Source: Dactylosporangium fulvum
Lineage (GTDB): Bacteria; Actinomycetota; Actinomycetes; Mycobacteriales; Micromonosporaceae
Assembly (NCBI RefSeq): GCF_025137375.1
Contig: NZ_CP073720.1
Span: forward strand, 1,574,501 to 1,638,500
Length of the DNA stretch: 64,000 nt
Direction: 5' to 3'
A program made the position numbers and the translations under genes. The notes under the pieces are model-generated. The model had not been told where the DNA came from. It made no database searches and was given only the letters and a program-made list of their open reading frames with translations. How positions within the stretch are numbered: position 1 is the stretch's first letter; each line of letters starts with the position of its first letter. This document shows positions 19,705 through 28,077 of the stretch, piece by piece.

Positions 19705-21306
19705 ATGCAGGTGTACGACACGACACTGCGCGACGGTGCCCAGCGCGAGGCGATCAGCTACTCCGTGGTCGACAAGCTCGCTGTGGCGCGGTTGCTCGAC
19801 GAGTTCGGCGTCGGGTTCATCGAGGGCGGCTGGCCGGGAGCGTTGCCGAAGGACACCGAGTTCTTCCGGAGAGCGCGGACCGAACTGAACCTCAAACACG
19901 CGGTGTTCGTGGCGTTCGGTTCCACCCGGAAGGCCGGCGTCCGCGTGCAGGACGACGCCCAGGTCCGTGCGCTGCTCGACGCCGAGACCCCGGCGGTGAC
20001 GCTCGTCGCCAAGTCCGACCTGCGCCACGTCGAGCGGGCCCTGCGCACGACCGCCGAGGAGAACCTCGCGATGGTCCGCGACACGGTCGCCTACTTCGTC
20101 GCCGAGGGCCGGCGGGTCTTCCTCGACTGCGAGCACTTCTTCGACGGCTACCGGTTCGACCCCGACTACACCGCCAGCGTCGCGGCGGCGGCACTGGGGG
20201 CCGGCGCGGAGGCGGCCGTCATGTGCGACACCAACGGCGGCATGCTGCCGTCGCTGATCACCCGCACGGTCGGCGAGGTCCGCGAGCGGCTCGCGGTGGC
20301 CCTCGGCATCAGCCCGGAAGAGGCCGTCGCCCGGCTCGGCATCCACTGCCAGAACGACACCTCCTGCGCCGTCGCCAACACCGTCGCCGCCGTCGAGGCC
20401 GGCGTCCCGCACTTCCAGTGCACCGCCAACGGCTACGGCGAGCGGCCCGGCAACGCCGACCTCTTCGCCGTCGTCGGCAACCTTCAACTCAAGCTCGGCA
20501 TGCCGGTCCTACCGGACGGCTGCATCGAGCAGATGGTGCGCGTCTCGCACGCCATCGCCGAGATCGCCAACATCGCACCCGACACCCACCAGGCCTACGT
20601 CGGGTCGTCAGCGTTCGCCCACAAGGCGGGCCTGCACGCGAGCGCGATCAAAGTGGATCCCGTGCTCTACAACCACATCGACCCCGTCGTCGTGGGCAAC
20701 GACATGCGGATTCTGGTAACCGAGATGGCCGGTCGGGCCAGCATCGAGCTCAAGGCGCGCGAGCTCGGCATCGACCTGGCCGGTCATCCGGAAGCCCTGT
20801 CGCGGGTCACCAACCGCGTCAAGGACCTGGAGGCCCGCGGGTGGTCGTTCGAGGCCGCCGACGCCTCCTTCGAGCTGCTGGCCCGCGCCGAGCTCGCCGA
20901 CGGCGCGCTGCCGCGCCCGTTCGCCCTGGAGTCCTACCGGGTGCTCGTCGAGCACCGCGAGGACGGCGCGGTGGTGTCCGAGGCGACGGTGAAGGTGCGG
21001 GTCCGCGGCGAGCGGGTCATCGCCACCGCCGAGGGCAACGGCCCGGTCAACGCTCTCGACGAGGCGCTGCGGGTGGCACTGACGAAGCACTACCCCGAGC
21101 TGTCCCGCTTCGAGCTCGCCGACTACAAGGTCCGGATCCTGGAGGGCAGCCACGGCACCGGTGCGGTCACCCGGGTGCTGGTGGAGACCCGGTCGACAGG
21201 CGAGGACTGGACCACCGTCGGTGTCCACGAGAACGTGGTGGAGGCCAGCTGGCAGGCACTCGTCGACGCGCTGAGCTACGGCCTCTCGCACCAGGTGCGC
21301 GTCTGA
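19705..21306 (+). CDS. cimA: (R)-citramalate synthase
   Basis: A 533-residue member of the isopropylmalate/citramalate/homocitrate synthase family. The catalytic start MQVYDTTLRDGAQREAISYS, the metal site GIHCQNDTSCAVANTVAAVE and NGYGERPGNADL are clear; the C-terminal LeuA-type regulatory domain runs from about residue 400. The FIEGGWPGALPKD motif and overall length fit CimA rather than LeuA. CimA condenses pyruvate and acetyl-CoA to citramalate, which LeuC/LeuD and LeuB convert to 2-ketobutyrate, making isoleucine without threonine deaminase. ATG 19705 follows AGGAGGAG. Controlled by the upstream attenuator. I see no true leuA here. Confidence 0.93.
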   Translation: MQVYDTTLRDGAQREAISYSVVDKLAVARLLDEFGVGFIEGGWPGALPKDTEFFRRARTELNLKHAVFVAFGSTRKAGVRVQDDAQVRALLDAETPAVTLVAKSDLRHVERALRTTAEENLAMVRDTVAYFVAEGRRVFLDCEHFFDGYRFDPDYTASVAAAALGAGAEAAVMCDTNGGMLPSLITRTVGEVRERLAVALGISPEEAVARLGIHCQNDTSCAVANTVAAVEAGVPHFQCTANGYGERPGNADLFAVVGNLQLKLGMPVLPDGCIEQMVRVSHAIAEIANIAPDTHQAYVGSSAFAHKAGLHASAIKVDPVLYNHIDPVVVGNDMRILVTEMAGRASIELKARELGIDLAGHPEALSRVTNRVKDLEARGWSFEAADASFELLARAELADGALPRPFALESYRVLVEHREDGAVVSEATVKVRVRGERVIATAEGNGPVNALDEALRVALTKHYPELSRFELADYKVRILEGSHGTGAVTRVLVETRSTGEDWTTVGVHENVVEASWQALVDALSYGLSHQVRV

Positions 21307-21311
21307 CCGAT

Positions 21312-21343
21312 GCGGTGGGGCCGCCGGACGGCGGCCCCACCGC
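21312..21343. terminator. Terminator after cimA
   Basis: GCGGTGGGGCCGCC (21312-21325) and GGCGGCCCCACCGC (21330-21343) form a perfect 14-bp stem with a GGAC loop, between cimA and a convergent lipoprotein gene; probably serves both. Confidence 0.8.
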
Positions 21344-21829
21344 CTACGGGCACTTGTTCTGCTTGAACGCCGCCAGTTGGGCCGCGTCCGGCTCGAACCG
21401 CCACGCGCCGTTCTGGTAGTGGACCGTGCTGGTGCCGGCCTGGCTGTTTGCGCTCCCGGTGGGCGTGTGCGACCACTTGATGGTGGCGGTCGAGTCGTCG
21501 ACCGGCGTCACCGCGGTCACCAGGTAGTTGCCCTGTTGCGTCGCGCACGTCGACACGAGATCGACGTAGGCGTCCTTGCTGATCGCCGCCTTCGCATGGT
21601 CCGTCCACAGGTCCCAGGCTCCCGCCCAGTCGCCGTCGGACAGGCTGTCGAACAACTGCTCGGCGGTGACCTGAGCGGTGGCGGCATCCTGAGGCTGCGC
21701 CGTCACCTCGACCGTCGGGCGGTCGTCAGCCGACTCGCCGCCCTCGTCACTCTTGTCCGAACACCCGGCAATGCCCAGGACAAGCGGCACGACAAAGGCG
21801 ACCGCGAGGCTGCGGAAGGTTCGTGTCAC
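21344..21829 (-). CDS. Secreted lipoprotein with NTF2-like pattern
   Basis: A 161-residue protein. Start placed at GTG 21829 (VTRTFRSLAV) because TTGGAGCAGATGG lies upstream and the signal peptide then has the right length. Hydrophobic core residues 8-21, lipobox GIAGC with Cys23, then an acidic Ser/Glu linker. The mature part (EQLFDSLSDGDWAGAWDLW, then SHTPTGSANSQAGTSTVHYQ, GAWRF) looks like the small NTF2-like/DUF4878-type domains found in actinobacterial lipoproteins; that assignment is tentative. Ends in a Cys-Pro. The frame extends to 22018 but without a signal peptide. Confidence 0.75.
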   Translation of the reverse strand: MTRTFRSLAVAFVVPLVLGIAGCSDKSDEGGESADDRPTVEVTAQPQDAATAQVTAEQLFDSLSDGDWAGAWDLWTDHAKAAISKDAYVDLVSTCATQQGNYLVTAVTPVDDSTATIKWSHTPTGSANSQAGTSTVHYQNGAWRFEPDAAQLAAFKQNKCP

Positions 21830-21965
21830 CCATCTGCTCCAACATGGTTCATGTCCGGGCGGTCCGCCCGATCCGTACGTGAAGGTACTCCCGGCCAACG
21901 AACCGCGTATAGCCGGAGGTACGCCGGAGTGAGGTCTTCTGCCGGATCCGGCACGAACGGCCGGT

Positions 21966-22979
21966 TCAGCTCTCGCCCTTCGGCAGCACAAGTTCCGCGT
22001 AGACGGCCTTGTGATCACTGCCGGTGATCCGGTGGACCGTCACCTTCCGCACCCCGACCCGCTTGTCGGCGACCACGTGGTCGAGTGTCACGCCCGGGAT
22101 GTACCACCGTTCGTCGTAGGGCCACGACGTGACGAGCCCCGCCCCGACCACGTCCGCGGCGTCGCGGTAGCCCTTGGCGAGCACCTGGCGGAACGCCTCG
22201 TGATCCAGCGTCGCGTTGAAGTCACCGAGCAGGATGTTGACCGGCCCGTCGGGCGTGGCCGCGGGCTGCGCCGCCAGGTCGGCGACGAAGCAGTTGTCGC
22301 GGGACCTCGTCGCCGGCGCGCACGGGTGCACCGACTCGACGTGCAGCTCCCGGGCGCCGGGCACGGTCACGCCGGCCTTGGCCTGCCCGAAGTCGGAGAC
22401 GAAGCGACGGTATCCCTGGTCGGCGATCGAGAAGCGGCTGTACACGGCCGATCCGCTGACGCCCGGCCGCGGGTAGGACACGGCGTTGGGCAACAGGTCG
22501 TCGAGACCCGCCCGGCGCAGTGCCGCCTTCGCCTCGTCGGTGTACTCCTGCAGCGCCAGCAGGTCGACCCTGTGGTTGCGGACCAGGGCGACGATCTGCG
22601 CGGGGTCGGCCTGCCCCAGCAGCATGTTGACGCTCATGACCCGCAGCGACGGTCCCTGGTCCGGGCCCGGGTCGCTGTCGGCGATCCAGCGCGGCAGCAC
22701 ACAGGCGGCCAGCGCGATCGTGGCGAGCGCGACCAGCAGGGCCGGCCAGATCCGCTTGGTGAGGATCGCGACGATCAACGGGACGAACGACGCGACCGCC
22801 ACATACGGCGTGAAGGCGATCAGCTGTACCGTCGGGAAACCGCTCTCCAGCCCGAACACCCGGGCGGCCGCCCAGATCACGAACGGCGCCACCATCAGCC
22901 ACACGAGTGCGGTGAGCCATCGCCGCCGGCGCGGGAGCTCCGGAGGGGCGACGGGCAACGTCTCCTCGGTGCTGACCAT
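21966..22979 (-). CDS. Membrane-anchored endonuclease/exonuclease/phosphatase (EEP) family protein
   Basis: A 337-residue protein with three hydrophobic segments in residues 20-100 and a C-terminal EEP domain. Catalytic motifs follow the family order: RVMSVNMLLG (Asn), LLALQEYT (Glu), ILLGDFNATLDHEAF (Asp, Asn), TLDHVVAD (Asp-His) and GSDHKAVYAEL (Ser-Asp-His). Topology places the hydrolase domain probably outside the membrane. The family includes phosphodiesterases of lipids and nucleic acids; substrate unknown. ATG 22979. Its neighbours, a lipoprotein and a divergent Lgt-like/radical SAM cassette, would allow a lipid substrate, but that is inference. Confidence 0.85.
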   Translation of the reverse strand: MVSTEETLPVAPPELPRRRRWLTALVWLMVAPFVIWAAARVFGLESGFPTVQLIAFTPYVAVASFVPLIVAILTKRIWPALLVALATIALAACVLPRWIADSDPGPDQGPSLRVMSVNMLLGQADPAQIVALVRNHRVDLLALQEYTDEAKAALRRAGLDDLLPNAVSYPRPGVSGSAVYSRFSIADQGYRRFVSDFGQAKAGVTVPGARELHVESVHPCAPATRSRDNCFVADLAAQPAATPDGPVNILLGDFNATLDHEAFRQVLAKGYRDAADVVGAGLVTSWPYDERWYIPGVTLDHVVADKRVGVRKVTVHRITGSDHKAVYAELVLPKGES

Positions 22980-23081
22980 CCCGTCAGGGTAGAGCAGCCG
23001 CGCCAGCCCCGGGCCCGCGGTGATGTCGGCTCGGCGCCTTTCCGTGCCGTTCCGGGTCGTCTGGCATTAGGCTCGGCAGCC

Positions 23082-23852
23082 GTGCACCCGGTGATCGCGC
23101 GGTTCGGTCCGGTGGCGATCCTCACGCACGACGCATTTGTGGCGCTCGGCATCGGGGTCGCCGCCCTGGTTCTCCTGTGGGAGGTCCGGCGGCGGAAGGC
23201 GCAGGACGAGCGGTTGTGGTACGTGCTGGCCGGCGCCCTCGCCGGCGGAGCGCTGTTCGCCCGGCTGGGCACCTGGGCGCAGCACCTCGACCCGCGCGAC
23301 AACGCGACGCTGATCGAGCAGTGGGCGTACGGCAATCGCAGCATCCTCTCCGGCCTGGTCGGCGCCTACGTCGGCGCGCTCGTGGCGAAGCGGGTCGCGC
23401 GGTACCCGTACAAGACCGGCGATCTCTTCGCCCCGGCGGTCGCGATCGGCATGGCGGTCGGCCGGTTCGGATGCTTCTTCGCCGAGCCGCCGGGCACGCC
23501 GACGAGCCTGCCGTGGGGTGTCACGCTCGACGCCGGGCAGGCGGCGGCCATGCACGTGCCGGCCGGCGTGCCCCTGCACCCGTCGTTCGCCTACGAGATC
23601 CTCTTCCACGCCGCCGCCTTCGTGGCGCTGCTCGCCCTGCGCAAGCGGGTCACCACACCGGGTCGCCTCTTCACGCTGTACCTTGCCGCGTACGCCACGT
23701 TCCGGTTCGGCGTCGAGTTCGTGCGCGGCAATGAGATCGTGTCCGCTGGGCTCACCCGATCCCAGCTGTTTCTCCTGGCCTGCGTGCCCCTAGCCGCCGC
23801 CCGCTACGCCTGGCGGGCGCGCACCGACCGAGCGGAGACCGTGACGACATGA
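23082..23852 (+). CDS. Lgt-like (prolipoprotein diacylglyceryl transferase family) membrane protein, divergent
   Basis: A 256-residue polytopic membrane protein of the Lgt superfamily, starting at GTG 23082. Recognisable marks are GMAVGRFGCFFAE (Arg128, Cys131), HPSFAYEILFH and TFRFGVEFVRGNE. Compared with E. coli Lgt, the essential Asn of the G-R-x-G-N-F motif is Cys here and the Asn-Gly after it is absent; the conserved His of the H-G-G-L motif appears replaced (RSILSGLVG). It is therefore probably not the housekeeping lipoprotein transferase but a paralogue moving or binding another lipid head group. First gene of a coupled cassette: its stop overlaps the next ATG (ATGA at 23849). Confidence 0.8.
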   Translation: MHPVIARFGPVAILTHDAFVALGIGVAALVLLWEVRRRKAQDERLWYVLAGALAGGALFARLGTWAQHLDPRDNATLIEQWAYGNRSILSGLVGAYVGALVAKRVARYPYKTGDLFAPAVAIGMAVGRFGCFFAEPPGTPTSLPWGVTLDAGQAAAMHVPAGVPLHPSFAYEILFHAAAFVALLALRKRVTTPGRLFTLYLAAYATFRFGVEFVRGNEIVSAGLTRSQLFLLACVPLAAARYAWRARTDRAETVTT

Positions 23853-24229
23853 TGCCGCCACCGCCGAACAACTGGACCGTCCCGCCACCGCCCGGCGAGG
23901 AGCGCCCGATCCGCGGGAAGAAGGTCTTCGCCGGGATCGGGCTCGCCGCCCTGGGCCAGGTGGCCGCGATCGGGCTCGGCGTGCTCGCCACGTTCCTCTT
24001 CGCGATGTCCGAGAACAGCGAGAACGCGCTGCTCGGCATCTACCTCGAGATCCTGCTCCAGGTCCTGCTGTTCATCGCGTGCCTGATCCTCGGCATCGTG
24101 TGGATCGCCCAGAAGGACCGGGGGATCGGCCTCGGCCTGATCATCGGCTGGGCGGTCAGCGTTCTGATCTTTCCGATCGCCGGGATCGGCGTCTGCATCG
24201 CCATCGTCAACAGCCAGGGAGCGTCATGA
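23849..24229 (+). CDS. Small membrane protein in the radical SAM cassette
   Basis: A 126-residue protein with a Pro-rich N-terminus (MMPPPPNNWTVPPPPGEE) and three hydrophobic segments at about residues 27-51, 61-86 and 92-118. No enzyme motif is visible. It overlaps the Lgt-like gene by 4 bases and the radical SAM gene by 4 bases, so the three are very likely translated together. A second ATG at 23852 is possible. Similar short actinobacterial proteins with a Pro-rich head and 2-3 helices are common and uncharacterised. It may recruit the soluble radical SAM protein to the membrane (inference). Confidence 0.75.
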   Translation: MMPPPPNNWTVPPPPGEERPIRGKKVFAGIGLAALGQVAAIGLGVLATFLFAMSENSENALLGIYLEILLQVLLFIACLILGIVWIAQKDRGIGLGLIIGWAVSVLIFPIAGIGVCIAIVNSQGAS

Positions 24230-25782
24230 CCGATACGGGAATGCAGCTGCGCGGGGACCGGATCCACCGGTACGTCAACGCCTTCTGCCCGCACTGCCAC
24301 GACGAGCGGCCCGACCGGCCACTCCAGGACGTGCGGCGGCTCTCCGGCTGGCTCGCCGAGCGTGACGGCCGGATCTGGCTGGAGCGCGGCTGCCCCAGCC
24401 ACGGCCTGATCCGCACGCTCTACGACGAGGACCCGGAGATCCTGCGGTACCTCGAGCAGTGGACGGCGCCGACCAAGTCGCACATCCCCGACCTGGCCGG
24501 AAACTTCGCACCCGTGCCGTCGGCGTATCTCGACGGGCTGCCGGAGATGCAGACCCAGCACACGTGCATCCTCCTGGCCGACCTGACGGACACCTGCAAC
24601 CTGCGCTGCCCGACGTGCTTCACCGACTCCTCGCCGGCGATCGAGGGTGTGGTGCCGCTGGCCGACGTCCTCGCGAGTGTGGACACCAAGCTCTCGCGTG
24701 AGAACGGCCGCATCGACGTGCTCATGCTCTCCGGCGGCGAGCCCACCCTGTACCCCCACCTCGAAGAACTCCTGCGGGAGGTCGCGACGCGCAACGTCGT
24801 GCGGGTCCTCGTCAACTCCAACGGGGTCCGGATCGCCCGCGACGACGGCCTGCTCGACCTGCTGACCGAGCACCGTGAGCGGGTCGAGGTCTACCTCCAG
24901 TACGACGGCGTCACCGAGCGCGCCTCCCGCCACCACCGCGGCGCCGACCTGCGCCGGCTCAAGGAGCAGGCGATCGACCGGCTCTCGTCCCGCGGCATCT
25001 TCACCACGCTGACCATGACCTGCGCGCTGGGCGTCAACGACGACGAGATCGGCGCGGTCGTCAAGCGGGCCCTCGACACGCCCTACGTCGGCGGGATCTC
25101 GCTGCAGCCGCAGTTCGGCTCGGGTCGTTCGGGTCCGATCGATCCCCTCGACCGGCTCACCCACACCGGGGTCCTCGCCCGGCTGGGGCCGCAGACCGGC
25201 GACCTGGTCACCTGGCGCGACCTCACGGCGTTGCCGTGCTCGCACCCGCACTGCTGCTCGGTCGGATACCTCCTGCGCGACGACGCCGGGCAGTGGCAGT
25301 CGATGACGAAGCTGATCGGGCACGACCGGCTGCTGTCATTCCTCGACCTGGCACCGGAGCTGGTGGCCAACCGGATCGCCGACGTCCAGCTCCCGGCGGC
25401 GCTGCGGGCGGCGGTGAAGGACTCGTTGCTGGGCCTGCTGTCGGAGCAGTCGTCGCTGTCCCACCCCGACGTCGGTCAGCTGTGGCGCGACATCTGCGAG
25501 AACTGCGATCTCGGCATCTCCACCCTCACGACGCTGGTCTCCTCGTCGCTGCCCGGCGGCCGCAACCGGCTGCGCAAGATGCTCGGCGAACGGGTCAAGC
25601 GGATCACCGTCAAGCCGTTCATGGACATGCACACGATGATCGAGGAGCGCCTGCTGCAGTGCTGCGTCCACGTGGCGACCCGCGGCGCCGAGGACCGCGA
25701 CCAGTGCGCGCCGTTCTGTGCGGTGCAGGCGTGGCCGCTGCTGTCGATCCAGCGTCTGCCGCGGGTCGCCGGCCGTGGCTGA
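24226..25782 (+). CDS. COG1964/Tes-like radical SAM protein
   Basis: A 518-residue radical SAM enzyme. The SAM-cluster motif CNLRCPTC is at Cys124, Cys128 and Cys131; GGEP-type SAM-binding motif LSGGEPTLYPH at 169-178. Unusually many other cysteines sit in pairs: N-terminal CPHCHDE (21, 24) and GCPSHG (56), TC (114), LPCSHPHCC (338, 343, 344), ICENC (424, 427), QCC (479, 480) and DQCAPFC (494, 498). This layout is that of COG1964, whose archaeal member Tes/MJ0619 joins lipid tails to make tetraethers and carries several auxiliary clusters plus a mononuclear iron site. Starting ATG 24226 overlaps the preceding stop. Substrate here is unknown; lipid chemistry is suggested by the family and the Lgt-like neighbour. 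Confidence 0.85.
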   Translation: MTDTGMQLRGDRIHRYVNAFCPHCHDERPDRPLQDVRRLSGWLAERDGRIWLERGCPSHGLIRTLYDEDPEILRYLEQWTAPTKSHIPDLAGNFAPVPSAYLDGLPEMQTQHTCILLADLTDTCNLRCPTCFTDSSPAIEGVVPLADVLASVDTKLSRENGRIDVLMLSGGEPTLYPHLEELLREVATRNVVRVLVNSNGVRIARDDGLLDLLTEHRERVEVYLQYDGVTERASRHHRGADLRRLKEQAIDRLSSRGIFTTLTMTCALGVNDDEIGAVVKRALDTPYVGGISLQPQFGSGRSGPIDPLDRLTHTGVLARLGPQTGDLVTWRDLTALPCSHPHCCSVGYLLRDDAGQWQSMTKLIGHDRLLSFLDLAPELVANRIADVQLPAALRAAVKDSLLGLLSEQSSLSHPDVGQLWRDICENCDLGISTLTTLVSSSLPGGRNRLRKMLGERVKRITVKPFMDMHTMIEERLLQCCVHVATRGAEDRDQCAPFCAVQAWPLLSIQRLPRVAGRG

Positions 25783-26032
25783 CAAGCCCTACGACCCGCT
25801 CCGGCTCTGCGTCTACGCGACGATCGCGGCCCTCGCCTGGATCCTGGGCCCGATCGCGGTCGTGGGCTTCGCGCTGCTGGGCTTCTTCGGATATCTGCGG
25901 GCGCGGCGTCAGGGCCTGACCCGGTCCAAGTGCGTCCTGCGCGACACCCGGCTCGTCCTGACCTACCTGGGTGTCCTGGCCCTCGCGGGGGTGGTCGGCG
26001 TCGGGTGGCAGGTCTACGGTTGGCTGCCGTGA
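25775..26032 (+). CDS. Small two-helix membrane protein
   Basis: An 85-residue protein starting at GTG 25775, overlapping the radical SAM gene by 8 bases. Two hydrophobic segments (about residues 11-36 and 58-80) with a basic link (LRARRQGLTRSKCVLRDTR) between them. No known domain. It overlaps the next gene by 4 bases (GTGA), so it may couple either to the radical SAM gene or to the glycosidase gene downstream. Its pairing with the radical SAM gene is the more likely functional link, given its membrane nature. Confidence 0.7.
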   Translation: MADKPYDPLRLCVYATIAALAWILGPIAVVGFALLGFFGYLRARRQGLTRSKCVLRDTRLVLTYLGVLALAGVVGVGWQVYGWLP

Positions 26033-28077
26033 GCGACCTGCCGCCCGCACTGAACCGGAACCCGAACGGTTCGCCGAAGCCGGAGAAGCGGCTTGTCAAG
26101 AGGAAGAACATGGCGCAGCCCTACCTGCACGAGCACGTGACGTGTGTCGCCGCACCGGCCACCTGGCTCTCGCGCCCGTCCGGCCAGCTCACCGGCGGCG
26201 CCGACGGCCTCTACGTCAACGACCGCAGGGTGGTGTCCCGGCTGGTCGTGACCGTCGACGGCGTGGAGCCCGTGCCCGTGGCCGCGCAACGCACGGGTGC
26301 CGCGTCGGCGCGGTTCGTGGCGGTACTGCCCGGGCTCGTCGACGACAGCCCGGACCCGACGGTCACGCTGTCGCGGCGGCGGCTCGCCGAGCCGCTCGGC
26401 GGCACCGAGACGATCACGCTGACCAACGTCTCCCACACCACGCTGACCGTCGAGGTGGCGGTCGACGCGGCGACCGACTTCGCGAGCATCAGCGCGGTCA
26501 AGGACGGCACGGCCGGAGCCGCGGTCTCCGACGGCTGGCGCGCGGCCGACGGCATGGCGGTCACGGTCGAGGCGACCCCGCCGGGCGACGCCGGGCCGCT
26601 GCGCTGGCGGGTCACCGTGCCGCCGCGCGGCGAGTGGTCGGCCGAACTGCGCTTCACCCGCACCGACGTGCCGCCGGTCGCGCGCAGCAAGCGGTTCAGC
26701 ACGCTGCGGGTCGCCGCCGACGACCGGCGCCTCGACGCGCTGATCCGGGCGAGCGTGCAGGATCTCGACGCGCTGCGCCGCGCCGACGGCGAGGACGTCT
26801 ACTACACCGCGGGCAGTCCCTGGTACCTCACGCTCTTCGGCCGCGACTCCCTCTGGGCCGCCCGGCTCGGCCTGCCGCTCGGCCACGAGGTCGCCGCCGG
26901 CACACTGCGCGCGCTCGCCAAGCGGCAGGGCGTGAAGTCCGACCCGGACACCGACGAGGAGCCCGGCAAGATCCTGCACGAGGTCCGGCCCCCGGACGCC
27001 GCCTACTACCTGCCGCCGGTCTACTACGGCACCGTCGACGCGACGGCCCTCTTCGTCAGCACCCTCGCCGACGCCTACCGCTGGGGCATGCCGCGTGCGG
27101 CGGTCGAGCCGCTGCTGTCCAATGTGGAGCGGGCGCTCGAGTGGCTGGCCGGGCACGACGGTTTCATCGCCTACCGGTCCAGCGGCAAGGGCCTGACCAA
27201 CCACGGCTGGAAGGACTCCGGCGACGGGGTCCAGCACGCCGACGGGCGGCTCGCGACAGGTCCACTGGCGCTCAGTGAGGTCCAGGCGTACGCGTACCAG
27301 GCGGCCGTCGACGCGGCCTGGCTGCTGGAGTCGTTCGGCCGCGAGGGAGCCGGGCGGTGGCGCGCGTGGGCGGCCGACCTGGCGGAGCGCTTCCGCGCCG
27401 CGTTCTGGTGCCCCGGCGGCTATCCCGCCATCGCGCTCGACGGCACCGGGCAGCAGGTCGACAGCATCGCCTCGAACATGGGACACCTGCTGGGCACCGG
27501 CCTGCTCGACACGGGAGAGAGCACCGCGGTCGCCGGGAAGCTCGCCGAGCTGCGCTCGCCGTTCGGCATCCGGACCGTCGCGCCGTCCTCGGCCGGGTAC
27601 AACGACCTCTCGTACCATCTCGGCTCCGTCTGGCCCCACGACACGGCGATCGCGCTCCTCGGGCTGGTGCGCGACGGGCACGCGGAGGAGGCGGCGGCCG
27701 TCGTCCGGGCGCTGCTGGACGCGGGGGAGCGGTTCGACTTCCGGCTGCCGGAGCTCTTCGGCGGCGACGACCTGCCGACGCCCTACCCGGCCGCGTGCCG
27801 GCCCCAGGCGTGGGCCGCCGCGGCGGGTCCGGCGATCCTGACGGCCCTGCTCGGGCTCGACGTCGACGTGCCGAACGGGCGGATCACGTTCGCCCCGCTC
27901 GCGCCCTCGCCGGTCGGTGCGTTCCGGGTGCGGGGCCTGAAGATCGCCGACGGCGAGCTCGACGTGAGCGTCGACGCGTCCGGCGCCCTGACGGTCCACA
28001 ATGGACCCGTCGGCGTGGTGTTCCTGTCGGCCGACGGGTCCCCGGCGCGGATCGGGCCGGCTACTTCGGCGGCGTGA
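26029..28077 (+). CDS. Glycogen debranching enzyme-like amylo-alpha-1,6-glucosidase
   Basis: A 682-residue protein with an N-terminal beta-sandwich (GDE_N-type, about residues 35-240: LTGGADGLYVNDRRVVSRL, ETITLTNVSHTTLTVEVAVD) followed by an (alpha/alpha)6 barrel of the debranching/trehalase type: YYTAGSPWYLTLFGRDSLWAA, GLTNHGWKDSGDGVQHADG, and SSAGYNDLSYHLGSVWPHD, which carry the family's acidic catalytic residues. Likely an intracellular glycoside hydrolase of oligosaccharides; exact linkage unknown. Start at GTG 26029; a Met at residue 28 (MAQPYLHEHV) is an alternative. The 3' end overlaps the convergent dehydrogenase gene by 17 bases. Confidence 0.87.
   Translation: MSDLPPALNRNPNGSPKPEKRLVKRKNMAQPYLHEHVTCVAAPATWLSRPSGQLTGGADGLYVNDRRVVSRLVVTVDGVEPVPVAAQRTGAASARFVAVLPGLVDDSPDPTVTLSRRRLAEPLGGTETITLTNVSHTTLTVEVAVDAATDFASISAVKDGTAGAAVSDGWRAADGMAVTVEATPPGDAGPLRWRVTVPPRGEWSAELRFTRTDVPPVARSKRFSTLRVAADDRRLDALIRASVQDLDALRRADGEDVYYTAGSPWYLTLFGRDSLWAARLGLPLGHEVAAGTLRALAKRQGVKSDPDTDEEPGKILHEVRPPDAAYYLPPVYYGTVDATALFVSTLADAYRWGMPRAAVEPLLSNVERALEWLAGHDGFIAYRSSGKGLTNHGWKDSGDGVQHADGRLATGPLALSEVQAYAYQAAVDAAWLLESFGREGAGRWRAWAADLAERFRAAFWCPGGYPAIALDGTGQQVDSIASNMGHLLGTGLLDTGESTAVAGKLAELRSPFGIRTVAPSSAGYNDLSYHLGSVWPHDTAIALLGLVRDGHAEEAAAVVRALLDAGERFDFRLPELFGGDDLPTPYPAACRPQAWAAAAGPAILTALLGLDVDVPNGRITFAPLAPSPVGAFRVRGLKIADGELDVSVDASGALTVHNGPVGVVFLSADGSPARIGPATSAA

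Noticed and set aside
23082-23852. Calling the gene lgt outright
   Set aside because: Essential Lgt residues are changed (Asn to Cys in the G-R-x-G-N-F motif, His missing), so it is more likely a paralogue.
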